NCBI RefSeq assembly: GCF_000512695.2
Contig: NZ_AZRW02000010.1
Location: forward strand, 1-64,000
From: Pseudomonas sp. QTF5
GTDB taxonomy: Bacteria > Pseudomonadota > Gammaproteobacteria > Pseudomonadales > Pseudomonadaceae
Length of the DNA: 64,000 bases
Direction: 5' to 3'
Shown in pieces: positions 25,461-33,475 of this stretch (positions are counted from its first letter, which is position 1; the number at the start of each line of letters is the position of its first letter). A program made the position numbers and the translations under genes. The notes under the pieces are model-generated. The model saw only the letters and a program-made list of their open reading frames with translations, was not told where the DNA came from and did no database searches.

Positions 25461-25946
25461 GTGACTGCCCGACTCGTGCCTTACGAAAGCCTGAACACCC
25501 TGCAGCGCCAACAGGTCGAGGCCATCGAAATCCACGCCGAACAAATCAAATTCTCCGGCGACATTCATGGTGCGTTGCACACCTTGCTGTCCAAGCCTGG
25601 TCCCGGCGTCAAAGGTTTTGCCCTGCTGGTGGAGGATGTTCCGGTGGCCTTTCTGCTGCTCAAGCGCCCGCCGGTGCTGCCGGCCTGGGCCAACGAACAC
25701 AGCGCCACCCTGCACGCCCTACAAGTCGATCGCCGCGCGCAAGGCAAAGGCTATGGCAAAGCCTGCCTGCAAGCCCTGCCCGAAGCTGCGCGCCAGGCCT
25801 GGCCGGAAATCAAAGGGCTGGAGTTGTCGGTGGATGCAGACAATGAGTCGGCCATCGCGCTGTATGCCAAGTTTGGCTATGTCGACAGCGGCGAAGCGTA
25901 CAAAGGCCGGATCGGTTACGAACGGCGAATGGGGCTGGTTTTCTGA
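25461..25946 (+). CDS. GNAT family N-acetyltransferase
   Basis: A 161-residue acetyl-CoA-dependent acyltransferase. The acetyl-CoA-binding motif A is LQVDRRAQGKGYGKACLQAL (about 90-109), followed by LSVDADNESAIALYAKFGYV, typical of GNAT motif B. The start is a GTG at 25461 with AAGGA seven bases upstream, preferred to the in-frame ATG at 25404. It is 18 bases upstream of the PPOX-type flavoprotein gene and probably in operon with it. The acceptor substrate is unknown. Confidence 0.88.
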   Translation: MTARLVPYESLNTLQRQQVEAIEIHAEQIKFSGDIHGALHTLLSKPGPGVKGFALLVEDVPVAFLLLKRPPVLPAWANEHSATLHALQVDRRAQGKGYGKACLQALPEAARQAWPEIKGLELSVDADNESAIALYAKFGYVDSGEAYKGRIGYERRMGLVF

Positions 25947-25964
25947 TTCGTAGAGGGATGAACG

Positions 25965-26570
25965 ATGTTGAATTCAATCGAAGCGCTGGAAGCGATCTAC
26001 GGCCTGCCCCATGACCGCGCGGTGCGCAAGCAGATCCCGTTTCTGAACGAGGACTATCAGGCGATGGTCCGCGCCTCGCCACTGGTGATTATCAGCTCGG
26101 TCGGCCCCGACGGCATGGACGGTTCGCCGCGTGGAGATACGCCGGGTTTCGTGCGGATCGTCGATGAGCGCACGCTGGCGATCCCGGATCGACCGGGCAA
26201 CAACCGCATCGACACGCTGCGCAATGTCGTGCTCGACTCGCGGGTATCGCTGCTGTTCATCATCCCCGGGATCGGCGAGACGCTGCGGGTCAACGGCACG
26301 GCGCAGATCAGCGCCGAGCCCGGGTTGCTGGAGAGTTTTGCGGTCAATGGCAAACCGGCGCGCACGGTGATGCTGGTGACGGTGGAAGCAGCGTATTTCC
26401 ACTGTTCGAAGGCGATGGTACGTTCGGATGTGTGGAACCCGGAAAAATACCTCGAACGCTCGGCGCTGCCGACGGCGGGCGCATTTCACAAGCGATTGAA
26501 CGACGGGCAGTTCGATGTCGAGACGTATGACCGGGAAGCACCGGTGAGAGTGCGGGATAGCCTGTATTGA
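25965..26570 (+). CDS. PPOX-type FMN-binding flavoprotein (MSMEG_1061-like)
   Basis: A 201-residue member of the pyridoxamine-5'-phosphate-oxidase-like split-barrel family. FMN-contacting segments are recognisable (PLVIISSVGPDGMDGSPRGD, then IPDRPGNNRIDTLRNVV). The C-terminal third (AYFHCSKAMVRSDVWNPEKY) is typical of the FMN-dependent subgroup. The start has GAGGG eight bases upstream. It follows the GNAT gene closely. Its last 186 bases have a divergent second copy at 33175-33361 on the far side of the AT-rich island, so this gene marks the insertion point. It is intact here. Confidence 0.9.
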   Translation: MLNSIEALEAIYGLPHDRAVRKQIPFLNEDYQAMVRASPLVIISSVGPDGMDGSPRGDTPGFVRIVDERTLAIPDRPGNNRIDTLRNVVLDSRVSLLFIIPGIGETLRVNGTAQISAEPGLLESFAVNGKPARTVMLVTVEAAYFHCSKAMVRSDVWNPEKYLERSALPTAGAFHKRLNDGQFDVETYDREAPVRVRDSLY

Positions 26571-26884
26571 CACAATGCCCCCAACTTTATTCCTACAGCC
26601 TCTCGGACAATTACCTGTAGGAGTAATCTTTCAAAGAAAAAAGTTTCTTTTCCTATGTTGAATACTTGGACATCAACGCCTGTAAGACACTTCTGATTTT
26701 TAGTATAAACATTGACGATCTGCCCATATCGAAACTAGGGTTCAGTACATGAGTGCTATCCCTTCGAGCGGTGAAGTGATTCCAAGTAAAATACTTGGCG
26801 CCTATTTCTTTGGAGCACGGCCTCTCACAGCTTACAAAAATGTCTCGAGTTATATTCTCACCATCGCGCAGGGAGTAACAGGTA
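26571..26884. other. left junction of the AT-rich island
   Basis: This gene-poor stretch holds the switch in base composition. CCTACAG (26592) and CTGTAGGAG (26614-26622) look like the start of a REP unit (CTGTAGGAGC...) that is cut off at about 26622, after which the sequence becomes AT-rich. A small A/T stem (AAAGAAA/TTTCTTT, 26633-26650) follows and may end transcription of the PPOX gene. Two small candidate reading frames lie beyond it. I could not define a clear -35/-10 pair for the island operon. Confidence 0.5.
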
Positions 26885-26898
26885 ATGACCACACTCAT
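26653..26898 (-). CDS. candidate small protein, opposite the island operon start
   Basis: An 81-residue frame starting MSVVITCYSLRDGEN, with GAGG five bases before its ATG, runs antisense to the start of the nucleotidyltransferase gene and contains three cysteines. The ribosome site is good, but composition gives no further support, and it conflicts with the plus-strand candidate at 26749. It may be chance. Confidence 0.2.
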   Translation of the reverse strand: MSVVITCYSLRDGENITRDIFVSCERPCSKEIGAKYFTWNHFTARRDSTHVLNPSFDMGRSSMFILKIRSVLQALMSKYST

Positions 26899-26925
26899 AA
26901 AAACCTCGCAATCAAAAATCTTTGA
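26749..26925 (+). CDS. candidate small leader protein of the island operon
   Basis: A 58-residue frame (MSAIPSSGEVIPSKILGAYF...) has AGGG eight bases before its ATG and overlaps the start of the nucleotidyltransferase gene by about 40 bases in another frame. It could be a translated leader, a short peptide used by the pathway, or a chance frame. No homology is recognised. Confidence 0.25.
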   Translation: MSAIPSSGEVIPSKILGAYFFGARPLTAYKNVSSYILTIAQGVTGNDHTHKNLAIKNL

Positions 26926-27943
26926 CAATGAGATATCCATATTAGATGGAAGAATCTCAATTCCAAAACACTATCTACGCGAAAGAGCTTTTTTAGAAAG
27001 CACAAGCATTCTCGTTATTTCAGGCTCTTTAATCGAGGGGATTGGAACAATTCATTCTGACATCGATTGTATTATTCTGTGCGACCAACGACCAAAAGCA
27101 AACAACATTAAAACTAGCGAACACGCACTAGTTACAGATATAAACTATCATTACATCACCCAAGATGAAGAAGTTCATAACACAACAGATTTTTATGGTG
27201 ACACCAGCATCCACATTGATGCTGATTACATAACATTTTCCGAATTAGAAGGCATCACTGACAAAATTGAGAAAGTATTCGATGATATTACTTATGATCA
27301 GCACTTTCTCTATCGCCCAGTTTTATCAAACACGGAGAACAATGTCATTCATAGATTATTAATTGGTCACGCATTGGAGAACGAGAAAAAATTCAATCGA
27401 TTGAAATCCGAGATACCTTTGGAGAAGCATATTTATGTAGCTCACCGTGAAAAACTCCCCGTATTTTATGCATTTCAGGATGTTCAAGGCTGTTGGCAGT
27501 CGGGAAACCTTTGGATGGGTTGTGAGATAGCTCGGGATATGATGCTAAAGACAACAATGAGCTTTACCTACTTAACAGGCACAACCAACAAGCACTACAA
27601 GTGGGTTTATTCAAATATGTTCAGAGTTAATGGATTTGATGAAATTAAAAATAAATTCTTTGCCTTGGCAAGACTGGGTGCGGTCACAGAGGCTGAGTGC
27701 CGTTCATACATTCAAGAAACGCTGAAATATATGGACTTGGTATTTCTGGCAATTGAAGGACTGCTAAAAAAATCAGAAATTTACCCATCAAGGCAAAAGT
27801 CTCTTTCTGCACTGGATAAAGAATTCAACAAACGAAAACAAACCAAGCACAAAATATCGATGTGTGAATACCACTTCAGAAAAAAATATTTCGCTGCGGA
27901 AGGAACTCCATCTTTAATCAGCCTACTCAAAGAATGGGATTGA
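26885..27943 (+). CDS. Pol-beta superfamily nucleotidyltransferase
   Basis: A 352-residue protein whose N-terminal domain carries the nucleotidyltransferase signature G47-S48 followed by S58-D59-I60-D61 (ISGSLIEGIGTIHSDIDCII). This is the Mg2+/NTP site of the DNA polymerase beta superfamily, which includes antibiotic nucleotidyltransferases. The remaining 270 residues are mostly helical, rich in aromatic residues, and not recognised. The start at 26885 has GGGAG nine bases upstream. As first gene of the island operon it could modify the pathway product for self-protection or activate an intermediate with an NTP. Codon use is AT-rich like the rest of the island. Confidence 0.75.
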   Translation: MTTLIKTSQSKIFDNEISILDGRISIPKHYLRERAFLESTSILVISGSLIEGIGTIHSDIDCIILCDQRPKANNIKTSEHALVTDINYHYITQDEEVHNTTDFYGDTSIHIDADYITFSELEGITDKIEKVFDDITYDQHFLYRPVLSNTENNVIHRLLIGHALENEKKFNRLKSEIPLEKHIYVAHREKLPVFYAFQDVQGCWQSGNLWMGCEIARDMMLKTTMSFTYLTGTTNKHYKWVYSNMFRVNGFDEIKNKFFALARLGAVTEAECRSYIQETLKYMDLVFLAIEGLLKKSEIYPSRQKSLSALDKEFNKRKQTKHKISMCEYHFRKKYFAAEGTPSLISLLKEWD

Positions 27944-28021
27944 GGCGAGCGACTTGCAAGCACGGCCAACTTCACTTATCAGGCCTCCATTATATACCTA
28001 AACAAATACGGGCGACCAAAC

Positions 28022-29320
28022 ATGGAAGTTACCCGAATAGCCATTCCGCTGATATTTTCCAGACTAGGGGAGATGATTGCATCGCTACTTTACTTTTCTT
28101 TTATTGGACACTTTATAGTCGACTCACTTAGTCATGCATCACTCGCATGGGCATTAATTTCCTTTCTAACAGTAGTAGGTATTGGATTTTTCTCAACGTC
28201 GTTGGTGAAAATTGCTGGATCCACTGACTTAAACGCGAACGACATCGAGCTCGATCTAATCATTTCATTTAGGCTTGCAATTTTACTTGGCACAATTATT
28301 GTTTTCTCTATATACGCATTAAGCACTAACGCATCAAGATTGCTTACGAACAACGGCAATCTCGAAGGGCTTAAAGTATTACTAACGCTTTCACTCTCCA
28401 TCCCCGCCTTATACTTACAGATAGTTATTTTCAATTTTTTCAATGCTATTAAAAAAGTTCGATACGAGTTGATATACACATGGCTATTCACTGCCACCCT
28501 TGCTTTAGTCTGCACTTTTTTGGTTTCGACGAAATCAAACATAAATATAATTCATTTCGTGTTCGCATACTGTGGCTTAAGGTGTTTTTTTGCTGGCTTT
28601 GCGCTCGTTTTTTTTAATCTAAAAATTCATCAATATATCTCCCAATTCAGACATTCACGAAACATCCCGACTATAGCGTATGTGCATTACTTTACTGGCG
28701 GCCTCCCAATGGCACTTTGTTTTGGCGGTGAAAGCCTGCTATTTTTTATGCTTTCCCTCATATCAAAAAACTTAGACGATATAAGCTTATCAGCGTATCA
28801 GGCATCGCTCCATTTTTTAAGCATCATATACATGGTCTCAATTGGAGCGGGAAATGCTACAGGGATAATTGTCGCACGACACTATGTCGCAATGGACCTC
28901 CACTCTTTGAGCACAACCTACATTCAAGGGATGAAGTTCGGATTTTTTATATTGACTCCGTTTCTGCTAGCTTGTTTTTTCTTAAAGGCCGATATATCAG
29001 CAATCTATACGTCCGATACACTGACGAGGCGATTGATTGAGGGCAATATCCTGACCTCAATCCCATTTTTAATATTCGAATACGTTTATGTTGTGACTCG
29101 AATGACGTTAAGAAGCATGGGAGACTTCTGGATTCCCACGCTATTTACTATATCGCTACTCAACATCCTCGGATTAATTCTTTCTGTCGGACTGCTATCA
29201 CTTTATGACTATAGCGTTAACTCCATATTTTTAGCCCTAGTATTTTGTTCGTTTTTTCTGATGTTGTTTCTACTTTGGCGCCTAGGAAGCATCTTAAAAA
29301 CACAAACCGCAACCAATTAG
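28022..29320 (+). CDS. MATE family efflux transporter
   Basis: A 432-residue inner-membrane protein with about twelve hydrophobic helices in two similar halves, and the MATE-type starts IPLIFSRLGEMIASLLYFSFIG (residues about 8-30) and FTGGLPMALCFGGESLLFFML (about 225-245). MATE proteins export organic cations and metabolites by Na+ or H+ antiport. It lies 78 bases after the nucleotidyltransferase and 90 bases before the phosphoribosyltransferase-like gene. Export of the island's product is the obvious role. The specific substrate cannot be read from the sequence. Confidence 0.85.
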   Translation: MEVTRIAIPLIFSRLGEMIASLLYFSFIGHFIVDSLSHASLAWALISFLTVVGIGFFSTSLVKIAGSTDLNANDIELDLIISFRLAILLGTIIVFSIYALSTNASRLLTNNGNLEGLKVLLTLSLSIPALYLQIVIFNFFNAIKKVRYELIYTWLFTATLALVCTFLVSTKSNINIIHFVFAYCGLRCFFAGFALVFFNLKIHQYISQFRHSRNIPTIAYVHYFTGGLPMALCFGGESLLFFMLSLISKNLDDISLSAYQASLHFLSIIYMVSIGAGNATGIIVARHYVAMDLHSLSTTYIQGMKFGFFILTPFLLACFFLKADISAIYTSDTLTRRLIEGNILTSIPFLIFEYVYVVTRMTLRSMGDFWIPTLFTISLLNILGLILSVGLLSLYDYSVNSIFLALVFCSFFLMLFLLWRLGSILKTQTATN

Positions 29321-29409
29321 TAGAGCATTAAATTAGAAAGGACACCGCATAAAACTCGATAACTAAAACTGAGCTTTTCCATCTTGCGCATCATCGTGAG
29401 GTCGTAACT

Positions 29410-30468
29410 ATGAATCACGCAAATCCCGCACCATATTCGCTAAATCAACGTACCAACTCTATAACTATCATTAGTGAGCATCATGGTTGGCGAACATTGA
29501 GTGGCGTACAAACAAGCGACTATTACACCTATCGAAACGCCATACTTAATGGCTGCCATCTTCAAAGAGCCTGTTTCGACCTCCGACATCCTGAAGAAAT
29601 GATTTGTGATCTGAGCAACCTCGAGCAAATTTACAATGGTATGTCCGGTGAGAACATTGTGCGTGTATGGAATTATTTGAACTCAAGCACAAGCAAAATT
29701 AATTCCAGAGAGGTCCGTAGAATTAAAGGAGATGGGCTATCACCAGAAATAGCTATTTCTGGCCCATCCAAATCGTTCCTTGGCAACTTGAAAAACTCAC
29801 TTATTAGCGAGGCATTTGCACACCTTCATCGCGATGTATCTCGAGCCCCTACGAGAGAAGATATTCGAGGTATTACCAAGAGCAGATTACTTATAAATAC
29901 AAGTAATGAAACCATGGAATTTCATAATAAATTCTGCGCCTTCTATAGCAAGTACATATCCCACGAACATTGGGATAGCAGTTTCGCCCTCAACACGAGA
30001 TATGTTTACGAGGACCATCCAATTTGGTCCAAAATCGAAAAAATAGCAAAAAACAAACTATTTTTACTGTCGGCGGGTTTACCGCTTGCCCTTGGCTATT
30101 TGGCGGCAACTGGAGATCATAATATTTTCTTTTCTGAAGTTCACCGGCAAAACGACTCTAGCCTGCTGAGTAGAGATGACGCTTTTCAAGATGTTTTCCC
30201 TACCCCCACCTCATCGAACGGACCGTGGTTGATTATAGATAAAGCTTATACCGGAGGTAGTCTCAGGCAGGCGGCAAACATGATTAGAAAAAAATTTGGT
30301 TATAACGTCGAAGTCAAAACTGTAGCGCTATTCCCAAAATCATTCAGTGCCTTCATGAGCGCGGATTACGCTGTTTATGCTGGAAAACTATTTGAAGTCA
30401 AGTCTTACGCCCCCCGATTAGACAGGGACCATTGGCACATACAATTAATAATGGAACAATCGATATGA
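29410..30468 (+). CDS. phosphoribosyltransferase-like protein
   Basis: A 352-residue protein. Its C-terminal part has WLIIDKAYTGGSL (residues 273-285), matching the PRPP-binding pattern of type I phosphoribosyltransferases (hydrophobic strand, D, x, x, x, T-G-G/x-S/T), though one acidic residue of the usual D-D/E pair is replaced by lysine. A hydrophobic strand and the motif FLLSAGLPLALGY precede it. The N-terminal 190 residues are unassigned. The start has GAGG nine bases upstream; the stop overlaps the phosphatase start (ATGA). It might form or cleave an N- or C-glycosidic bond with PRPP. With the missing acid, a non-catalytic or altered role is possible. Confidence 0.6.
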   Translation: MNHANPAPYSLNQRTNSITIISEHHGWRTLSGVQTSDYYTYRNAILNGCHLQRACFDLRHPEEMICDLSNLEQIYNGMSGENIVRVWNYLNSSTSKINSREVRRIKGDGLSPEIAISGPSKSFLGNLKNSLISEAFAHLHRDVSRAPTREDIRGITKSRLLINTSNETMEFHNKFCAFYSKYISHEHWDSSFALNTRYVYEDHPIWSKIEKIAKNKLFLLSAGLPLALGYLAATGDHNIFFSEVHRQNDSSLLSRDDAFQDVFPTPTSSNGPWLIIDKAYTGGSLRQAANMIRKKFGYNVEVKTVALFPKSFSAFMSADYAVYAGKLFEVKSYAPRLDRDHWHIQLIMEQSI

Positions 30469-31301
30469 GACCATTATTTAGACGCGAGCATGTTCCCGAG
30501 TTAGAGGAATGCCTCTACGAGGCTAGAAAACAATTACGGCGTTATTGGGCGGGAACCCTGGCTTGTTTACCAGACTCCAAGACAGAAAACAAATACTGGA
30601 ATAACTCGCAAACCCAGTATGACTTAGATTGCCAGAGGATATTATATGACTGCCTTTCTAATATCAGCATGCGAATTACGATATATTCCGAAGAGAACAC
30701 TTCAGCAGTCACATATGGTGATACCGGAGATTTCTACCTACTTATAGATCCTCTAGATGGAACGCACAACGCTGTTTTAGGCTTTCCTGCTTATACATCT
30801 AGCGTGGCACTTTACCATGAGGGAGTCTATATATTCGGTTGGATTTATGATTTTTCAAGAGATTTAGTATATACCGCCGCATTAGGTGAGGGAGCCTACC
30901 TTCAGTCGTCGATTATTGTAAAAAGACTTCAGACTCGTAAAATCAATCGTATAGAAGACATGCGCATCTCTTTCCACCGCCCAAAAGAGGATAGAGAAAA
31001 AATTATAATTGAAAAGCTCATATGGATGGCAAGTAAAGTCCGCGTCTACTCATGTTCCTCATTGGAAATTTGCCTTATTGCTGCCGGGGCTCTTGATGCC
31101 TTTATTGACATCGACACACCAGGACATGAGCGTAGTTGCGACATTGCCGCAGCAGAGTTGATTTTGAGAGAAGCAGGAGGTGCGCTATTTGATATAACAG
31201 GGCACCCTAGACTATCCCTACCTCCTTCGCCGGCTTCTCTTTCAGACAACGGAACTTTGATTGCCTTGTCCTCCGAAAAACTGATACAACTTATCTTGTA
31301 G
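30465..31301 (+). CDS. inositol-monophosphatase family phosphatase
   Basis: A 278-residue Mg2+-dependent phosphatase. Metal ligands are visible: EEN at 76-78, DPLDGT at 95-100, and the C-terminal CDIAAAELILREAGG, where most members have WD. Family enzymes remove phosphate from inositol, 3'-phosphoadenylates, histidinol or sugar phosphates. I choose the ATG at 30465, which overlaps the previous stop as ATGA; an upstream in-frame ATG at 30432 lies inside the preceding gene. In the operon it is expected to dephosphorylate an intermediate, perhaps the ribosyl-phosphate product of its neighbour. Confidence 0.85.
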   Translation: MRPLFRREHVPELEECLYEARKQLRRYWAGTLACLPDSKTENKYWNNSQTQYDLDCQRILYDCLSNISMRITIYSEENTSAVTYGDTGDFYLLIDPLDGTHNAVLGFPAYTSSVALYHEGVYIFGWIYDFSRDLVYTAALGEGAYLQSSIIVKRLQTRKINRIEDMRISFHRPKEDREKIIIEKLIWMASKVRVYSCSSLEICLIAAGALDAFIDIDTPGHERSCDIAAAELILREAGGALFDITGHPRLSLPPSPASLSDNGTLIALSSEKLIQLIL

Positions 31302-31330
31302 TGCTGGACCAACTTAACGGGAGATAACGT

Positions 31331-32467
31331 ATGCTAGTCGAAGCTGTAAGCCTGAAACTTGAATTACTGTGTAAGGGGGTAAGTTTTACTAGGGAGTTTC
31401 TAGAATATTATCAAGTTCGAACAGATCACATCGAAAAAAGGAGAGCCTATGGGACAGGTGACAGCATCATTCTTAATTCGAGTACTCGCACTCCGCAAGA
31501 AATCATTCTTGATGGGCAAATTATCGCAGCTGCAAATTACAATCCGTACTCAGACTACCGCATAGCCTTAGAGCAAGAAACTCCTGTGCTCAAGCATGGA
31601 AATAGAACGGTGAGAATTACATTTCCAAGTAGGCCTAGATCTTATGGAAAATATTTGAGCAATGGCGAGTTATTTGAGCAACATATAACCATCTATGGAA
31701 ATTCGACACTCGGAATTTTTTCTCCAGGTCACTGTTATTACTTTAATGATGGCAATGAATGCAAGTTCTGCTCTCTGGGATCAGCAAGAGAAACTCTGTC
31801 TGATCATAAAATGCGAATAAAGGGCGATGTAGCGGGCGAAGCAGTAGCTACGGCCATCAAGGAGGAGGATGGTCGATATAAGAGAGTGCTATTGAACGGC
31901 GGTACGATTCCAAACTATGACAAAGGATACTCAATACATATGGATTTACTAGAACGTGTAAAAGATACAAATCTGCAAAGCAGTTTGGAGTATCACTTAA
32001 TTTCTATGCCTCCTAAGGATTTTCGCCTTTTTGATCGATTCAAAAAAATTGGCAACAATATGTCAATGAGCCTAGAGGTATTCAACCCAGATTTATTTTC
32101 AGAAGTTTGCCCAGGGAAAGCTCGTGATTATACCCGCGAACGTTTTTTTGCCGCTTTCGAAGCCGCAGTGGATGTTTTAGGTCGTGGCAACGTATATGCA
32201 GGATTTGTCGCTGGCATGGAACCACTAGAGTCAATTATTGAAGGCATCGAGTATTTTGGGGATATGGGAGTGGTACCTGCTGTTGCTGCATTTCACCCTG
32301 ACGCTGGCTCACAATATTCTAACAGGCAGCGCCCCTCAGTAGATTTTCTGATAAAGCTTGGAAAAAAAATGTCGGAAATATATCGCAGAGAAGGGTTTCA
32401 ACCATTAATTGAGGGGAGCGGTAGAAACTCGTTAGATACCGAAGCCTATTTGGGGGGATTTGCATGA
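31331..32467 (+). CDS. radical SAM enzyme with CX8CX2C cluster motif
   Basis: A 378-residue predicted radical SAM protein. The [4Fe-4S] cysteines appear as C135, C144 and C147 (HCYYFNDGNECKFCSLG), a spacing of CX8CX2C in place of CX3CX2C. The glycine-rich SAM segment VLLNGGTIPN follows about 50 residues later, and the TIM-barrel pattern continues to FHPDAG near 320. The N-terminal 120 residues form a separate, unrecognised domain. There is no C-terminal SPASM-type cysteine cluster. GGGAG lies seven bases before the start, and the stop overlaps the kinase start (ATGA). It should perform the key radical step of the pathway; the substrate is unknown. Confidence 0.8.
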   Translation: MLVEAVSLKLELLCKGVSFTREFLEYYQVRTDHIEKRRAYGTGDSIILNSSTRTPQEIILDGQIIAAANYNPYSDYRIALEQETPVLKHGNRTVRITFPSRPRSYGKYLSNGELFEQHITIYGNSTLGIFSPGHCYYFNDGNECKFCSLGSARETLSDHKMRIKGDVAGEAVATAIKEEDGRYKRVLLNGGTIPNYDKGYSIHMDLLERVKDTNLQSSLEYHLISMPPKDFRLFDRFKKIGNNMSMSLEVFNPDLFSEVCPGKARDYTRERFFAAFEAAVDVLGRGNVYAGFVAGMEPLESIIEGIEYFGDMGVVPAVAAFHPDAGSQYSNRQRPSVDFLIKLGKKMSEIYRREGFQPLIEGSGRNSLDTEAYLGGFA

Positions 32468-33150
32468 ATCACCCAGCTAAGCAAGCTATATTTATCGCAT
32501 TTGAAGGCACTGACGGCGCAGGAAAATCTACAGTTGCAAGGGCAACATATGACAAGGTTTTTGAGTCCTATTCCGAACTGAATTATATAGATAAAAATCG
32601 ACCGCCTGTATCATCAGGGTATACGGAATTTCATATGTCCCGAATACGTGAAATCCTTTGGGATTACCCGGACAATGCCCCTCTGGACCAATTAGGCGAC
32701 CGGCATTGGATAAGTTTAATCACCGCGTGGTTTCAAGCCACAGATTATGCCGCCATCAGACCGTTAATGAACTCTGGAGTTAGTTGCATCGCAGATGGTT
32801 GGTACTACAAATACTTGGCACGTTTTTTACTTAAAGACACATACTTGGCTGAAGAGGCAATATCAATATTTTCAACAATTAGAAAACCTGATGCCGTCAT
32901 TTTTTTGGATGTCGACCCAGTTCTTGCAGCGAAAAGAAAAGGGTCTTTTCGCCTTAGCGAGAGCGGGGCCTATGATGGCGGCAATGAAGATCGACTTAAA
33001 AGTTTCATCGCGTATCAAAATCGAGTTCGATCCAGCTATGAGCGATGTGGTTTGGCAAATTGGGTGAGGATCGATACGACCGACCTTAGTGAGGAAGCTG
33101 TACTCGATAGGGCGGTGAGCGCAGTACAAAATATACTCGGAAAAATATAG
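32464..33150 (+). CDS. thymidylate-kinase-like P-loop kinase
   Basis: A 228-residue P-loop protein of the thymidylate kinase fold. Walker A is EGTDGAGKST (residues 14-23) on strand one (IFIAF). A DGW motif near 107 occupies the place of the D-R-Y of true Tmk, and VIFLDVDPVLAAKR (about 140-155) precedes the LID-like segment KGSFRLSESGAYDGG. Differences from housekeeping Tmk (no DRY, unusual LID) suggest a specialised nucleoside or nucleotide kinase. It is the last gene of the island operon, overlapping the radical SAM stop. No terminator follows before the PPOX fragment. Confidence 0.82.
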   Translation: MNHPAKQAIFIAFEGTDGAGKSTVARATYDKVFESYSELNYIDKNRPPVSSGYTEFHMSRIREILWDYPDNAPLDQLGDRHWISLITAWFQATDYAAIRPLMNSGVSCIADGWYYKYLARFLLKDTYLAEEAISIFSTIRKPDAVIFLDVDPVLAAKRKGSFRLSESGAYDGGNEDRLKSFIAYQNRVRSSYERCGLANWVRIDTTDLSEEAVLDRAVSAVQNILGKI

Positions 33151-33165
33151 AACACAGCAGACTTT

Positions 33166-33361
33166 GTGATGATGAAGGCGGCATACCTCCATTGCTCAAA
33201 AGTCATCGTGCGTTCGGCTTTGTGGAACCCGCAGAAATACCTCGAACGCTCGGCGCTGCCGACCGCCGGGGGCGTTTCACAAGCGCCTGAACGACGGGCA
33301 GTTCTATGCCGAGACGTATGACCGGGAAGCACCGGTGAGAGTGCGGGATAGCCTCTACTGA
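33166..33361 (+). pseudogene. divergent 3' fragment of the PPOX-type flavoprotein gene
   Basis: From 33175 to the TGA at 33359-33361 this matches the last 186 bases of the gene at 25965-26570 with about 29 differences, counted by hand. Most fall in third codon positions, so the copy evolved as a functional gene in another lineage. One extra G at about 33271-33275 breaks its frame. It begins abruptly where the AT-rich island ends and is followed by a REP pair. Confidence 0.9.
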
Positions 33362-33381
33362 TTCCCTGACACCACCATTCA

Positions 33382-33475
33382 ATGTGGGAGCGGGCTTGCT
33401 CGCGAAAGCGGAGTATCAGTCGACATTAATGCCGGATGCCAGGCCCTCTTCGCGAGCAAGCCCGCTCCCACATTA
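33382..33475. repeat. REP pair
   Basis: ATGTGGGAGCGGGCTTGCTC and its complement flank a 45-base centre, just after the flavoprotein fragment. The remaining 165 bases to aqpZ hold only its promoter region; a weak stem with six Ts (near 33505-33525) may end upstream transcription. Confidence 0.9.

Larger units (their letters stand above)
26623..33165 (+). other. horizontally acquired island with a six-gene biosynthetic-type operon
   Basis: About 6.5 kb of AT-rich DNA (23 of 60 G+C at 27061-27120, against 40 of 60 at 25981-26040) with all six main genes on the plus strand, gaps of 90 bases or less and two ATGA overlaps. No transposase, integrase or tRNA is present. The borders are the 3' end of the PPOX gene on the left and a divergent partial copy of the same gene on the right. 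That arrangement suggests entry by homologous recombination of a segment from another strain. Confidence 0.85.

Noticed and set aside
33036..33332. 98-codon minus-strand frame at the island's right edge
   Set aside because: It is antisense to the kinase and to the flavoprotein fragment and crosses the island border.
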